The notes under the pieces: generated by a model
Database searches by the model: none
What the model was told of the DNA's origin: nothing
What the model saw: the letters and a program-made list of their open reading frames with translations, nothing else
Shown: one piece after another, positions 1-9,645 of the stretch
Position numbering within the stretch: position 1 is the first letter of the stretch
Layout of the letters: each line of letters opens with the position of its first letter
Source: Oligoflexia bacterium
GTDB lineage: Bacteria; Bdellovibrionota; Bacteriovoracia; Bacteriovoracales; Bacteriovoracaceae
Length of the DNA stretch: 64,000 nucleotides
Direction of reading: 5' to 3'
Assembly (NCBI GenBank): GCA_015231955.1
Contig: JADGAN010000029.1
Coordinates: forward strand, 1-64,000
Made by a program: the position numbers and the translations under genes

Positions 1-542
1 CACTCGGCAAAAGTGGGCGACGAAAATGAAGAAACTACTTCAAGCAGCTGCTATCAAGGTTGGTGAACGATCGAAGAGAAGAATTTTAACAGATAGCGAA
101 TATAAAACACTTCAATCTAGGTATCGTAACATCCTCACCAGAGCAGTGAACGAACTACCACCATTCCCAGAGAAAACTGGACTTAGAGGAAGAATCAAGC
201 ATACTGATGCTCAAAATTTATGGATAAGGCTTTCTGAATATGAAGAATCTGTCTTAAGATTTGCAAAGAATAAATCTGTAGACTTTACAAATAATAGATC
301 TGAGCGGGATTTAAGATCATCCAAAGTAAAGCTAAAGGTGGCAGGTTGCTTTAGAACACTTGAATACGCTAAGCACTTTTGTCGAATCACGAGCTACTTA
401 AAATCTATGAGATACAGAGGGTACTCTGCATTTGAGGCCATTTGTCTGGCATTACAAGGAAATATTCCTGATTAGTAGCTGACGGCCGTTGTGCTGATAG
501 CATCTGGATGAAAGTTGATGGTTGAAGGGAGTGAGCAGTTAC
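1..542 (+). mobile_element. 3' part of an IS66-family insertion sequence
   Basis: The segment holds the C-terminal part of an IS66-type transposase followed by about 65 non-coding bases ending in GTGAGCAGTTAC at 531-542. Read from the outside this is GTAACTGCTCAC; IS66-family ends typically begin GTAA. A very similar end pair occurs at 30912-31017. The element stops 3 bp before the stop codon of the neighbouring receptor gene, so it inserted just beyond that gene without breaking it. The left end and the accessory genes lie outside the window, so the target duplication cannot be checked. Confidence 0.8.
2..475 (+). CDS. IS66-family transposase, C-terminal part (cut by window edge)
   Basis: This is the DDE-type transposase (TnpC) of an IS66 element, which cuts and joins the element ends. 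The frame is open from base 2, so the protein continues leftwards outside the window; the ATG at 26 is internal. The IS66 C-terminal signature is visible as FTNNRSERDLRSSKVKLKVA followed by GCFRT, where the Glu of the NxxERDxR stretch is the last acidic residue of the catalytic triad. The segment ends with the usual short tail after a stretch of the type SYLKSMRYRGYSAFEAICLAL. Whether the whole gene is intact cannot be judged here. A second, broken IS66 transposase fragment lies at 41476-41712. Confidence 0.88.
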   Translation, partial: TRQKWATKMKKLLQAAAIKVGERSKRRILTDSEYKTLQSRYRNILTRAVNELPPFPEKTGLRGRIKHTDAQNLWIRLSEYEESVLRFAKNKSVDFTNNRSERDLRSSKVKLKVAGCFRTLEYAKHFCRITSYLKSMRYRGYSAFEAICLALQGNIPD

Positions 543-545
543 AGT

Positions 546-2012
546 TTAAGATTTATAAACGATCTGCTCCAGCTGTTTGGTTACAAACTCTAAATTCTCT
601 CCCGATCCTTTAAGCTCCTTGATCGAGCCCACTGTTTTGGCAATTAAATCGCGAGTCTCTTGCACCGATTTTTCTAAAAGCTCCATGGCCTTAACCGTGT
701 GTTCAACTCCAAGTTTATGCTCACTCGAGGTCTCTACGATCAACTTATTTTTCGTGTTCATGTTTTCAATACAAGAGACAATCTCATTAAAAATTTCCGC
801 CGATTTTTTTGCTACATCTAAGTTTGCATCCACGCTAGCATCGATCTGGCCTACAATTTTAGAGACACTTCCGCGACTGTCAGTTAGCAACCCTTGAATA
901 TCCTCTGCGGCCTTACCACTAACCATCGCAAGCTTACGAATCTCACTGGCCACTACGGCAAAACTCTTGCCATGCAAACCGGCACGCGCGGCCTCAATGG
1001 CAGCATTAAAGGAGAGAATCTTGGTCTTATCAGCAAGTTCATCCACTACCTGATTTTTAGTGACGATGGTATTGATGATGTTGATGATCTCTTGCAGTTT
1101 GGCCTTCGCCCGCTCAATATCAGAAAAGGAGCGATCCATCTCTAAAATAATGCCACTGCCATCTTCAACCTTACTCTTCACCTGCCCCGCATACTCTTTT
1201 GACTCTGCCACATGGGCATCATTGCGCTCAACCATCGTCGACATCTTTGTAACCGCACTCACTGTATCCTGGGCCAAACTCTCCTGCTGTTTTGAAACTA
1301 AACTTAAATCCTCACTAATCTTATCCACACTTTTAGAGATCTCTAAGACATTTTGTGAGGCCTTTGCAATCTGTGTAATCACCTTATTAAGAGAGGAGAT
1401 AACCTTAATACGCACGTAAAGAAAAATAACAATAAAAATAAGCAGCGAAATCATGAGAGTCACTACTTGAACCTTTTTTACAAATTGAAGCTTATGCTCA
1501 CTCTCTTTCTGATAGGCGATCACTGTTGTGGATAACTTATTACTAAGTCTTGTTAAGAGATTAACCATCTTCGTGTAGTTCTCCTTCTTATCGTTTCCAC
1601 TAATCACCACTCCTGCAAAATTTTTGATCTCTTCCCAATCACCTTGAATCTGGTTTAAAAAACGCATAATCTCTTTGCTTTGATACTTTCCCTTCTCAAT
1701 CACCACTGAGGTGTTTTTATCGATTTCGAGTATTCCTCCATCACGAAGAGCATTGAGGTTTCCCTCAAATATTTTAATGGTTTTTCCGACCTCTCCCATC
1801 ATTTGTGTCTCTTCAAAGTAAAAGAGATCGCGGCCATAACGCTCAACTAAGGTATTTTGTTGCGCAAAGGCACCAATAATAAAAGCGTCATCATTAATTT
1901 TTTCAATACTGGAATAAAAGACCGCAAACGCCGTAAGCGAAGACAACAAGAGAACCAAGAGTGCCAAGATAATCTTACGCTCAAGACCAGACAAAAAGAG
2001 TTGACTTAGCAT
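546..2012 (-). CDS. Methyl-accepting chemotaxis protein
   Basis: A membrane receptor that would pass ligand signals to CheA/CheW at the inner membrane. From the start chosen here it has a membrane segment at about residues 9-33, a roughly 150-residue periplasmic part rich in helix, a second membrane segment at about 183-201, and a long cytoplasmic helical domain. The signalling tip at about 327-362 reads ILSFNAAIEAARAG then FAVVASEIRKLA, the conserved hairpin of the family, though the usual QTNLLALN is changed to DKTKILSFN. No clear HAMP sequence is seen. ATG at 2012 is chosen because AGGAGG lies 7 bases upstream; an upstream in-frame ATG at 2042 would add 10 residues. Its gene follows ddl by 77 bp. 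Confidence 0.9.
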   Translation of the reverse strand: MLSQLFLSGLERKIILALLVLLLSSLTAFAVFYSSIEKINDDAFIIGAFAQQNTLVERYGRDLFYFEETQMMGEVGKTIKIFEGNLNALRDGGILEIDKNTSVVIEKGKYQSKEIMRFLNQIQGDWEEIKNFAGVVISGNDKKENYTKMVNLLTRLSNKLSTTVIAYQKESEHKLQFVKKVQVVTLMISLLIFIVIFLYVRIKVISSLNKVITQIAKASQNVLEISKSVDKISEDLSLVSKQQESLAQDTVSAVTKMSTMVERNDAHVAESKEYAGQVKSKVEDGSGIILEMDRSFSDIERAKAKLQEIINIINTIVTKNQVVDELADKTKILSFNAAIEAARAGLHGKSFAVVASEIRKLAMVSGKAAEDIQGLLTDSRGSVSKIVGQIDASVDANLDVAKKSAEIFNEIVSCIENMNTKNKLIVETSSEHKLGVEHTVKAMELLEKSVQETRDLIAKTVGSIKELKGSGENLEFVTKQLEQIVYKS

Positions 2013-2089
2013 ACACCTTCCTCCTACACCTACGCTCTCCATTTTCTATTTTATCATTGAAAGGAGCAGGTGCAAGCAGCAAGCTATAG

Positions 2090-3136
2090 CTAATTTTTAG
2101 AGATCGCGGCCAAAGAATCGAGGATGTAGTCACTAAATCGATGACCATTTTGTTCCATCATTTTAGGAAACATCGATATTGGGGTCATCCCAGGAAAGGT
2201 GTTAATCTCATTTAAATAAACCTCCCCCTTGGTAGTGAGGAAGAAATCAACACGCGAAATGTGGCGCAGTTTTAGCCCCCTAAAAGCACGAAGCGCATAG
2301 GCCTGCATGGCCTTAACCGTCTCTTCACTCACAGCTTCTGCCTTCACCACCGTTTTAGTTTTAGAGACTTGTGAATACTTCTCCTCGTAACTATAGAAAT
2401 GGTCGGGTGTAATAATCTCCCCGGGATAAGAGGCGTGGAGTTCTCGCTTATATTCATAGATTGAAATCTCCAGCTCTCTCGCATCTAGCAACTTCTCAAT
2501 CAGCACGTAGGGAGAGTAGTAAAAGGCATTTTTAATTGCCGGCAATAACTCACTCTCTTTGAGCGCACGGTAACACCCCACCGAGGAGCCTTGATGAGAC
2601 GGCTTTACAAAAACTCCAAGAGCACCCTGACTTTGGGCCTCTTGAAAAAAACTCTTTGCACGCTTGAAACACTCATCCGTTTGATCTTCAAGGTAGGTAT
2701 AAGGAGTATTCGGAATCCCTAGGCTACTAAGCCAAAGCTTAGTGCTCACCTTATTGAAGGCCAAGATGTTCCCCTCGGAAGTACAGCCAAAGTAGGGAAG
2801 ATTTAAGAGAGCAAACCATGACTGCACATCCCCCGTCTCTCCTGGATAACCATGGATACAAGGAATCACCAGATCGAGATAAAAACTTTTATGCTCTTTA
2901 TCCTGCACAAACTTAAGCTCGAGCCGCCCCCACCCTGAAAGCTCAACCTGTCGACTCTCTTTACCTACACCAATTTCTCCACTATAAAGGCGCAGCGTAC
3001 GATCCTTCAACAACTCCACCGCAAACACCTGATACTCACTGGCCGCTTTTAAACTCTCATAGATATGGCCTGCCGAAATCACCGAGATCTCGTGTTCAGT
3101 GCCGCCTCCACCAAACAATAGCAACACATTTTTCAC
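2090..3136 (-). CDS. ddl: D-alanine--D-alanine ligase
   Basis: Joins two D-alanines with ATP to make the dipeptide at the end of the peptidoglycan stem, in the cytoplasm. The N-terminus LLLFGGGGTEHEISVISA is the typical Ddl start, and the ATP-grasp part contains VKPSHQGSSVG and, near the end, RVDFFLTTKGEVYLNEINT-like metal-binding residues followed by FPGMTPISMFPKM. The length of 348 residues is usual. The start is GTG with GGAGGGAG upstream. The gene lies 15 bp after thrS on the same strand, so the two are probably co-transcribed. Confidence 0.95.
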   Translation of the reverse strand: MKNVLLLFGGGGTEHEISVISAGHIYESLKAASEYQVFAVELLKDRTLRLYSGEIGVGKESRQVELSGWGRLELKFVQDKEHKSFYLDLVIPCIHGYPGETGDVQSWFALLNLPYFGCTSEGNILAFNKVSTKLWLSSLGIPNTPYTYLEDQTDECFKRAKSFFQEAQSQGALGVFVKPSHQGSSVGCYRALKESELLPAIKNAFYYSPYVLIEKLLDARELEISIYEYKRELHASYPGEIITPDHFYSYEEKYSQVSKTKTVVKAEAVSEETVKAMQAYALRAFRGLKLRHISRVDFFLTTKGEVYLNEINTFPGMTPISMFPKMMEQNGHRFSDYILDSLAAISKN

Positions 3137-3151
3137 GGATATTCTCCCTCC

Positions 3152-4921
3152 TTATGGATTTTTCTCTTCGCTTAGAGTGGAGAACAGCTCCATAAGCTCA
3201 GTTTTTGATAAGGTTTTTGAACTCTTTTCCCCATAACGACGCGCGCTCACTTCACCCTTTTCCACTTCACGATCACCTACTACTAGCATATATGGAACCT
3301 TAGCAGTCTGAACTTGTCTAGTTTTTAAATTCATCGACTCATTTCTTGCATCCACACGTGAGCGAAAACCTTTGTGTTTTAACTCTGCATGTAGTTCATC
3401 GGCATAAGCAATTTGTGCCTCAGAGTCGTTCTTCACTGGCACAATCACCACCTGTTCCGGTGCAATCCAGAAGGGGAAGGCGCCAGCAATATGCTCTAAA
3501 TAGATACCAAAAAAACGCTCAATCGATCCTAAGAGTGCCCGATGGATCACCACTGGTCGCTCCATCTCTCCCTTTGGGTTTACAAATTTCAGATCAAAAC
3601 GCTCAGGCAATTGAAAGTCGAGTTGAATGGTTCCCAGTTGATGCTCTCGCTTAAGCGCATCTGCCACTCGAAAATCGATCTTTGGTCCATAAAAGGCACC
3701 ATCTCCCTCGTTCACTTTGTACTCACACTTATTGGCCGCCAATGCCTCTCGCAGTGCCTCCTCGGCAATATCCCAACTGCGCTCCTCGCCCATACGTTTT
3801 TCAGGACGGGTAGAGAGGTTCACCTTGACATCAGTAAACTTAAAGTGGCGATAGCACATAAAGAACATTTCAATTAAGTCGCTAATCTCCCGCTGAATAT
3901 CCGAGAGGGCCAAGAAGATGTGGGCATCATCTTGGATAAAAGTACGTACGCGAGTCAATCCAGCAAGTGTCCCTGACTTCTCATAGCGATGGAGGCGACC
4001 AAAATCGGCAAAGCGCAAAGGCAGTTCACGATAGCTAAACTTAAAGTGCTTAAACATCACCATTGCTGCTGGGCAATTCATCGGTTTAAGCGCAAACTCT
4101 CGCTCCTCGATATTGGTAAAAAACATATCGTCATGAAAATTGGCGTAGTGTCCACTGGTTTTCCAAAGTTCTGCATCGAGCACTTGAGGAGTAATCACTT
4201 CTTGATAATTAAAACGATGATAAAGACGACGAATAAAATTCATAAGCTCGTTATAAACGACCACTCCCTTGGGCATAAAAAAAGGCGACCCAGGAGCGTG
4301 GGGATCGAAGAGAAAAAGATCGAGCTCCTTTCCTAATTTTCGATGATCACGATTTTTAGCATCTTCAATAAAGTGTAAGTAATCTTTTAACTCTTGCTCC
4401 TTTTTAAAGCAGGTTGCATACACTCGCTGTAACATCTTTTGATCTTCACGCCCTCTCCAATAAGCACCCGCCACGCTTAAAAGCTTAAAGTGCATTGGCA
4501 CATGTGAGGTACGTTCTACGTGCGGTCCTCGACACAGGTCATGAAACTCCCCTTGCACGTAGCAGCCAATCTCTTCTCCCTCAGGCAAACCAGCGATTAA
4601 CTCCACCTTAAGCTCTTGCCCCTGGCCTGAAAAAAATTGTATAGCTTCACTACGACTTAAAACTTTGCGCTCAATCGGCAAATCACTCTTGATAATCGCC
4701 TGCATCTCACTTTCAATACGCGCAAAATCCTCTTCACTTAAACGATGATTCATATCGATATCATAATAAAAGCCATTCTCAATTGTAGGGCCGATCCCCA
4801 ATTGAATTTTATCTCCTTTCCCTGAAAAAATCCGAAGTATTGCTTGCGCCATAATATGTGCAGCAGAATGGCGGATAGTCTCTATATCGTGCTGATCATA
4901 ATTTTTCTTTTGCTGTCCCAT
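3152..4921 (-). CDS. thrS: Threonine--tRNA ligase lacking the TGS domain
   Basis: Charges tRNA-Thr with threonine. The protein starts almost directly at the editing domain: HSAAH at about residues 18-22 and CRGPHVE further on are its zinc/editing motifs. The class II catalytic core follows (KPMNCPAAMVMFKH, then RFADFGRLHRYE as motif 2, with the zinc-binding Cys in MNCP), and the C-terminal anticodon-binding domain ends the protein. With 589 residues it is about 55 shorter than the E. coli enzyme because the N-terminal TGS domain is missing. The bases upstream of 4921 are AT-rich and do not continue the frame. It is first in a minus-strand group with ddl. Confidence 0.95.
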   Translation of the reverse strand: MGQQKKNYDQHDIETIRHSAAHIMAQAILRIFSGKGDKIQLGIGPTIENGFYYDIDMNHRLSEEDFARIESEMQAIIKSDLPIERKVLSRSEAIQFFSGQGQELKVELIAGLPEGEEIGCYVQGEFHDLCRGPHVERTSHVPMHFKLLSVAGAYWRGREDQKMLQRVYATCFKKEQELKDYLHFIEDAKNRDHRKLGKELDLFLFDPHAPGSPFFMPKGVVVYNELMNFIRRLYHRFNYQEVITPQVLDAELWKTSGHYANFHDDMFFTNIEEREFALKPMNCPAAMVMFKHFKFSYRELPLRFADFGRLHRYEKSGTLAGLTRVRTFIQDDAHIFLALSDIQREISDLIEMFFMCYRHFKFTDVKVNLSTRPEKRMGEERSWDIAEEALREALAANKCEYKVNEGDGAFYGPKIDFRVADALKREHQLGTIQLDFQLPERFDLKFVNPKGEMERPVVIHRALLGSIERFFGIYLEHIAGAFPFWIAPEQVVIVPVKNDSEAQIAYADELHAELKHKGFRSRVDARNESMNLKTRQVQTAKVPYMLVVGDREVEKGEVSARRYGEKSSKTLSKTELMELFSTLSEEKNP

Positions 4922-5100
4922 ACAAACAATTTCCTTTTTTTCCTTTCAAAAAAAATTAAATACAAACTATAAAATCTATTCATACAGTGAAATTAAAAAA
5001 AAAGCAATTTAACGAAAAATCATATTGCCTCACCTTGCTTAGGGCGTTATATTAAACGCAGTTCTTTATCAATCAACCAAACCTCTCATGGACAATAGCA

Positions 5101-6279
5101 GTGAAAGAGTTAATCATACAGGCAAGTGAGGCAAATACCAACTATCGCCTTGGAAAAATTCACCACGACAAAGCGGATCTTTTAACCGCGGAAAAATATT
5201 TTTTAAAAAGTGTCGAAGAGTGGCGTTACCCCGAGGATATTTTTTTTTCCTTTAAAGTTTTAGGCTTCCTCGTACGCATTGCTGCTGAACTCCTCGATCA
5301 AGAAAAAACCGAAAAGTATATCTCCCTTTCTGAAAAATTTTTAGAACGCGTTCGTCGTGATTATCCGAGGCAGTTGACTGCCGAATTTTATTACAATGAC
5401 GGAATCATCAGCTCCTATAGGACCAATCTGCAAGATGCTATCAACACCTTTACTCTTGCTGCCAACAAGGCACGTGAGGAGAATTCACCAGAGGTGTTGG
5501 CCAAGGCCATGCACGCTCTTGCCTTATCTTATTTCAACCGAGGAGAATATGAAAAATCACTGCAATACCTCGATGATTTACGAGCAATTCTAGAGATTCT
5601 TCATAAAGGTTACCTCACAGGAACGATGTACTACCTCTATGGCAATATCTATGCAGAGGTTGGCCAATATAAAAAATCGATTGAAAGCTACCAGGCGGCC
5701 AATGATGTGTTAAAAGATAAATTTTGTTGGCACATGTATGCGCGCACCCTTACTTCCATGGGAATCGTCTACAAAAAAATGGGAGAGTTCAACAAATCGC
5801 TCACCCATTTTGAGCTGGCCCAACACTCTATCAATAGTAAAATCTTCCGCAAACTGCAGCAAACGATCAATCACGAAATTGGCGACGTTGCCGGTGTTGA
5901 TGTGGATATCGTTCTCGATCACACCAATCGTATGGTTTATGAAAGAAATTTAGGACCCATTGATTTCAAACACCGTTTTATTCTTCTAGAAATTCTTTTC
6001 TTGCTCGCACAACATCCAGGGGACTACTACGACAAAGAGGGATTGGCCAAGTCCATATGGAGAGATGAGTACAATCCCCTTGTTCACGATAAACTCATCT
6101 ATACAAGTGTTAGTCGCCTCCGTAAACTCATTGAGCCCAGAAAAAACAAACGCAGCTATATCATTCGTGGACCAAGCGGTTACGCCTTTAATCCAAAAAT
6201 CAAAGTGCGTCTGCATAAAGATAACGAACTCGATACCAAAGGTAACATCTACGGCATCGAGATCAGTACCCCAGCATAA
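5101..6279 (+). CDS. TPR-repeat transcriptional regulator with C-terminal winged helix
   Basis: A soluble protein of 392 residues. Residues from about 10 to 250 form a series of helical TPR-like repeats, for example ALALSYFNRGEYEKSLQYLD, YGNIYAEVGQYKKSIESYQA and MGIVYKKMGEFNKSLTHFE. The last hundred residues resemble an OmpR/PhoB-type winged helix: FILLEILFLLAQHPGDYYDK, then LVHDKLIYTSVSRLRKLIE as recognition region and IIRGPSGYAFNP as the wing. It therefore probably binds DNA in response to a protein or peptide signal sensed by the TPR part; the targets are unknown. The start is GTG without a clear Shine-Dalgarno sequence. It is divergent from thrS. Confidence 0.82.
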   Translation: MKELIIQASEANTNYRLGKIHHDKADLLTAEKYFLKSVEEWRYPEDIFFSFKVLGFLVRIAAELLDQEKTEKYISLSEKFLERVRRDYPRQLTAEFYYNDGIISSYRTNLQDAINTFTLAANKAREENSPEVLAKAMHALALSYFNRGEYEKSLQYLDDLRAILEILHKGYLTGTMYYLYGNIYAEVGQYKKSIESYQAANDVLKDKFCWHMYARTLTSMGIVYKKMGEFNKSLTHFELAQHSINSKIFRKLQQTINHEIGDVAGVDVDIVLDHTNRMVYERNLGPIDFKHRFILLEILFLLAQHPGDYYDKEGLAKSIWRDEYNPLVHDKLIYTSVSRLRKLIEPRKNKRSYIIRGPSGYAFNPKIKVRLHKDNELDTKGNIYGIEISTPA

Positions 6280-6302
6280 CAATAATAGGATTACAGTAGA
6301 TT

Positions 6303-6953
6303 ATGAAAGCTCTTCTTTTAATCCTCTTTTTAATTCTTACGGCCACCATGGAAGCTGCAATGGCCACTGCTAAAAATAGTGCCAGCGAAAACGTCATCAC
6401 CTCCGATATTGCTGTCTTTAAGTTCTCCGACAAGATCTTTTTCTTAAGCGATACCGAAAAGATCGCCACCCAGCTTACTCTCTTTCGCTGTTTACGGCCT
6501 AATGCTCTCCTTCTTGGAAAATTTTCGGATCTCTTTCAAGACCCCATCCCTAAAGTAAACTTAGAAAATATCTCTTCCTATGCCCTTTACTTTGATCGTT
6601 TAGCACGTATTTTAAAGCTTACCAAACACCTTGAAAGCAAAAACGAAACCTCCTCATTCTCTAGTGAAGAAATTTTGACCAAATCAAAGCTCAAAGGGTG
6701 TGAAGGGTTGAAAAACTTAAATCCAAAAGAGCTACGGCCCTACCTAAAAGCAGAGGATTATTTGCAAGAAAAGCTCCACCCCTCACTCTTTTTGGTTTCA
6801 GAGATGGAAGTAAGCCTCTTCCTCTCAAAAAATCCTGGGCCGGATAAAGAAAAGGCAAAACTGCTTCTTCATGATAAAAAAGTTGAAGAGTCGATCAATA
6901 GCATGGTCAATACGTTAAATCGCCAAATCCCTGCCGAATTTTTATGGAAATAA
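6303..6953 (+). CDS. Exported protein of unknown function
   Basis: 216 residues with a Sec signal peptide (MKALLLILFLILTATMEAAMA). The mature part is helical and Lys/Glu/Leu-rich with a pair of cysteines (FRCLRPN and LKGCEGL) that could form a disulfide in the periplasm. No family is recognised. It follows the TPR regulator by 23 bp and its end overlaps the RimI-like gene by 10 bp, so the three genes may share a transcript. Confidence 0.7.
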   Translation: MKALLLILFLILTATMEAAMATAKNSASENVITSDIAVFKFSDKIFFLSDTEKIATQLTLFRCLRPNALLLGKFSDLFQDPIPKVNLENISSYALYFDRLARILKLTKHLESKNETSSFSSEEILTKSKLKGCEGLKNLNPKELRPYLKAEDYLQEKLHPSLFLVSEMEVSLFLSKNPGPDKEKAKLLLHDKKVEESINSMVNTLNRQIPAEFLWK

Positions 6954-7405
6954 GCTTAAACACTCACCACTCCCCCGCCTTTCCTTGTGAACTTCAGCAG
7001 GCCATCCTAGCTCTTGACCAAGAGATGGATCACTATTGTTGGTCCATAAAATCGTGGCAAACGCTCTTTCATGAACAAGGAGAAAACTACACGCTCTTTA
7101 CTCTTACTAAAGAGCATACACTCGTCTCCATGGCCCTCTTTTTTACTCTCGCTAACGACAAGGTGGCCCACCTCTTAAAAATCGTCACCTCTAGCAAGCA
7201 GCAAGGACAAGGGCATGCCAAAAGAGTGCTCACTTTCGCCATGAAACAGCTGCTCTACTACGATTTTCCACAAATTTATCTCGAAGTAGGGGCCAATAAC
7301 AGTGCCGCTATCTCCCTCTATCAAAAGCTCCATTTCCGCACTCTTCACCGCAAAAAAAGTTTCTACTCTCATGGTGAGGATGCTGTTATCATGTTCTACC
7401 CATGA
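6944..7405 (+). CDS. GNAT N-acetyltransferase, RimI-like
   Basis: Probably acetylates the N-terminal alanine of ribosomal protein S18 or a similar target using acetyl-CoA. The acetyl-CoA loop is visible as SSKQQGQGHAKRVL (Q/R-x-x-G-x-G/A pattern), followed by LEVGANNSAAISLYQKLHF, the LEVRxxNxxAxxLYxxxGF block typical of RimI, and a C-terminal FYSHGEDAVIM where RimI has a tyrosine-rich YYxxxxxDAxxM end. The 153-residue length fits. A broader GNAT acetyltransferase of unknown substrate is the alternative. The gene overlaps the preceding one by 10 bp. Confidence 0.75.
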   Translation: MEISLNTHHSPAFPCELQQAILALDQEMDHYCWSIKSWQTLFHEQGENYTLFTLTKEHTLVSMALFFTLANDKVAHLLKIVTSSKQQGQGHAKRVLTFAMKQLLYYDFPQIYLEVGANNSAAISLYQKLHFRTLHRKKSFYSHGEDAVIMFYP

Positions 7406-7669
7406 TCCCCTAAAAAGTGCATCGCTTCTAAATTCTTTGTGCTCTTTTTTTGCGATTGCCATTCTCTTCTTCTTTTGATAGATGACTAAAGTGCCCTTCA
7501 CGTTGCACTTCATTGCATGCATGCGCTTATTCTCATTTGCCTTAATCAGCATCACATTGAGAGGTTCTATGGTTCTCTTCAAACAATGAAGCGTGAAGAG
7601 GGGCAATGGGTATTGTTTGAAGTAAAGTAAGCTTATTACGGTGGTTTAACTTAGGAAGGGTAGATTGCA

Positions 7670-8128
7670 ATGGAAAAAGAGTTGCTCACTGAAAAGTTTT
7701 GGAACATCTGCCAAGAGGTGGCCCAAAAGCTTGGACTTATCCTCTACGATCTAGAGTATAAGGGGCAGCGCCCTCCCACCTTACGCATCTTTATTTTAAA
7801 TGAACAGACTGATGCTGCTACGCTAGATGAGTGTTCAAGTTTTGATCATGAACTCACACCTATCTTTGAAGCCAGCGACTTTGTTGATGAAGGAATGGTG
7901 TTAGAGGTCTCCTCACCTGGCATCTATCGCGTTTTAAAAACGCGCTTCCACTATGATCGTGCTCTTGGTAAAATTGTTAAGCTCAAAATCAAAAAGGGCA
8001 ACACATTACGAGGGGTACTCCAAAGCACTAGTGAGCAAGGGATTGTCATAAAAAGTGGGGGGCAAGAGTGGAGTGCCACCTACGAAGAGATCGCTAAGGG
8101 CAATCTTGATCCAGATTTGAAGTTTTAA
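7670..8128 (+). CDS. rimP: Ribosome maturation factor RimP
   Basis: Needed for 30S subunit assembly. The 152-residue protein has the two-domain RimP layout: an N-terminal part with LGLILYDLEYKGQRPPTLRIFI and DECSSFDHELTPIFE, the central VLEVSSPGI motif (family: LEVSSPGLDRPL), and a small Sm-like C-terminal domain. GGAAGGG lies 9 bases before the ATG. It opens the rimP-nusA-infB-rbfA-truB operon. The 264 bp before it hold no convincing gene, only short weak frames. Confidence 0.95.
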   Translation: MEKELLTEKFWNICQEVAQKLGLILYDLEYKGQRPPTLRIFILNEQTDAATLDECSSFDHELTPIFEASDFVDEGMVLEVSSPGIYRVLKTRFHYDRALGKIVKLKIKKGNTLRGVLQSTSEQGIVIKSGGQEWSATYEEIAKGNLDPDLKF

Positions 8129-8170
8129 AAGAAGAATATAGTAACTGTAACAGATAACCGAGGGACTTCG

Positions 8171-9589
8171 ATGAGTTTTAGAGAATTAGGAAGAATCATT
8201 GACCAACTGGTAAAAGATCGGGGGATCAGGCGTGAAGTGATTATCTCTGCCATAGAGCAAGCATTCTTAGTTACCGCCAAACGCAAGTTTGGAATTCAAG
8301 GTGAGTATGAAGCTAAATATAACGAGCGTGATGATGATATTGAGATCTTTCAATATAAAAACGTTGTAACCAATGTGAAAGATCCTATCCTAGAAATCTC
8401 TCTGGAAGAGGCAAAAACTCTCGATGAGAACTCTGAGATTGGCGACCAACTAGGATTAAAAATCGAAAACCCCGGATTTACCCGCGTCGATGTACAAACA
8501 GTGAAACAGATTATTTTACAAAAAGTCCGAGATGCCGAACGGGAAATTCTTTTTAAAGAGTTCAAGCACCGTGAAGGCGAATTAGTCACGGGCATTGTAA
8601 GGCGGCAAGAGCGCGGAAATTATATTATTGACCTAGGGAAAGCAGAGGCCATCTTAGGCAAGCGTGAAACCATCCCTGGGGAGGATTTCAAACCAGGTGA
8701 TCGTGTGCAGGCCTATCTTGCCGAAGTCATCATGACCAATCGCGGTCCAGAGATTTGCCTCTCAAGAACCTCTCCTATGTTTTTGGTTAAACTTTTTGAA
8801 ATCGAAGTTCCGGAAATTCCCGAAGGCACAATTGAGATTAAGTCGGCAGCAAGAGAGCCAGGCCATCGCGCCAAGATTGCTGTCTATACTCAAGATAAAG
8901 AGGTCGATCCAGTAGGTGCTTGCGTGGGCATGCGCGGAAGTCGCGTACAAAATATTGTCAATGAATTGCAAGGGGAAAAGATCGATATTGTGAAGTGGTC
9001 TCCCGATATTGAAACCTTTGTTCGTTCAGCACTTGCCCCAGCAGAGATCACCTCGATCATTGAAGGCAACGAAGTGAACACCATGGATGTGATTGTTGAG
9101 GATAACCAGCTCTCCCTGGCCATCGGCAAGCGTGGGCAAAATGTGCGCCTGGCGGCCATCTTAACGGGGCGAAAAGTTAACATTATCTCCAAAAGTAAGT
9201 TGCAAGAGAAGATTAAACGCGGGCTAGAAAACCTGGTACAATTAAACTCTGTTTCAGAATCTACTGCACAAATGCTTATCAATAACGGTTATATGTGTAT
9301 TGATGAACTCAGAAGCATCAGCATTCCCGAGCTTACGAAAATGACCGGTGTCGATGCCGATGCCGCTGCTCGTATCCTCGATGAAGTCAATGTAGTAAGT
9401 CGTGAAGGCACCTTAAAAACTAACATTGATAGTGAGGAGGATATTATCTCTGCCTCTGCCGTTCCCGCAAGACAGGGAAGTGTTCAAAGTAATAAAGCAT
9501 CTGGCATGGAAGAGAAGTCAAGCTCTGATAAGTTTTCTGAAGCAGAAAAACGCTTAAGGGAGGAACTGGCAGCATTTAAACTTAAGTAG
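8171..9589 (+). CDS. nusA: Transcription termination/antitermination factor NusA
   Basis: Binds RNA polymerase and nascent RNA to control pausing, termination and antitermination. The N-terminal polymerase-binding domain is followed by an S1 domain (GELVTGIVRRQERGNYIIDLG), two KH domains (GACVGMRGSRVQNIVNEL; SLAIGKRGQNVRLAA) and one helix-hairpin-helix-like acidic repeat near residue 385 (SVSESTAQMLINNGYMCIDE). At 472 residues it is a little shorter than E. coli NusA, consistent with a single C-terminal repeat. GAGGG lies 6 bases before the ATG. It is 42 bp after rimP. Confidence 0.96.
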   Translation: MSFRELGRIIDQLVKDRGIRREVIISAIEQAFLVTAKRKFGIQGEYEAKYNERDDDIEIFQYKNVVTNVKDPILEISLEEAKTLDENSEIGDQLGLKIENPGFTRVDVQTVKQIILQKVRDAEREILFKEFKHREGELVTGIVRRQERGNYIIDLGKAEAILGKRETIPGEDFKPGDRVQAYLAEVIMTNRGPEICLSRTSPMFLVKLFEIEVPEIPEGTIEIKSAAREPGHRAKIAVYTQDKEVDPVGACVGMRGSRVQNIVNELQGEKIDIVKWSPDIETFVRSALAPAEITSIIEGNEVNTMDVIVEDNQLSLAIGKRGQNVRLAAILTGRKVNIISKSKLQEKIKRGLENLVQLNSVSESTAQMLINNGYMCIDELRSISIPELTKMTGVDADAAARILDEVNVVSREGTLKTNIDSEEDIISASAVPARQGSVQSNKASGMEEKSSSDKFSEAEKRLREELAAFKLK

Positions 9590-9645
9590 GAACCGTAAGC
9601 GTGAGTGTAAGCAGCAACCTTAATAAAGAGTGAGTGAGGAAGGCA

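Noticed and set aside
4922-5100. T-box or other leader regulating thrS
   Set aside because: No T-box sequence or stable leader hairpin was visible in the 179 bp upstream; the region is simply AT-rich.
7406-7669. Small genes before rimP on either strand
   Set aside because: Open frames are short, lack Shine-Dalgarno sequences and resemble no family; one minus-strand frame mostly shadows the acetyltransferase gene.
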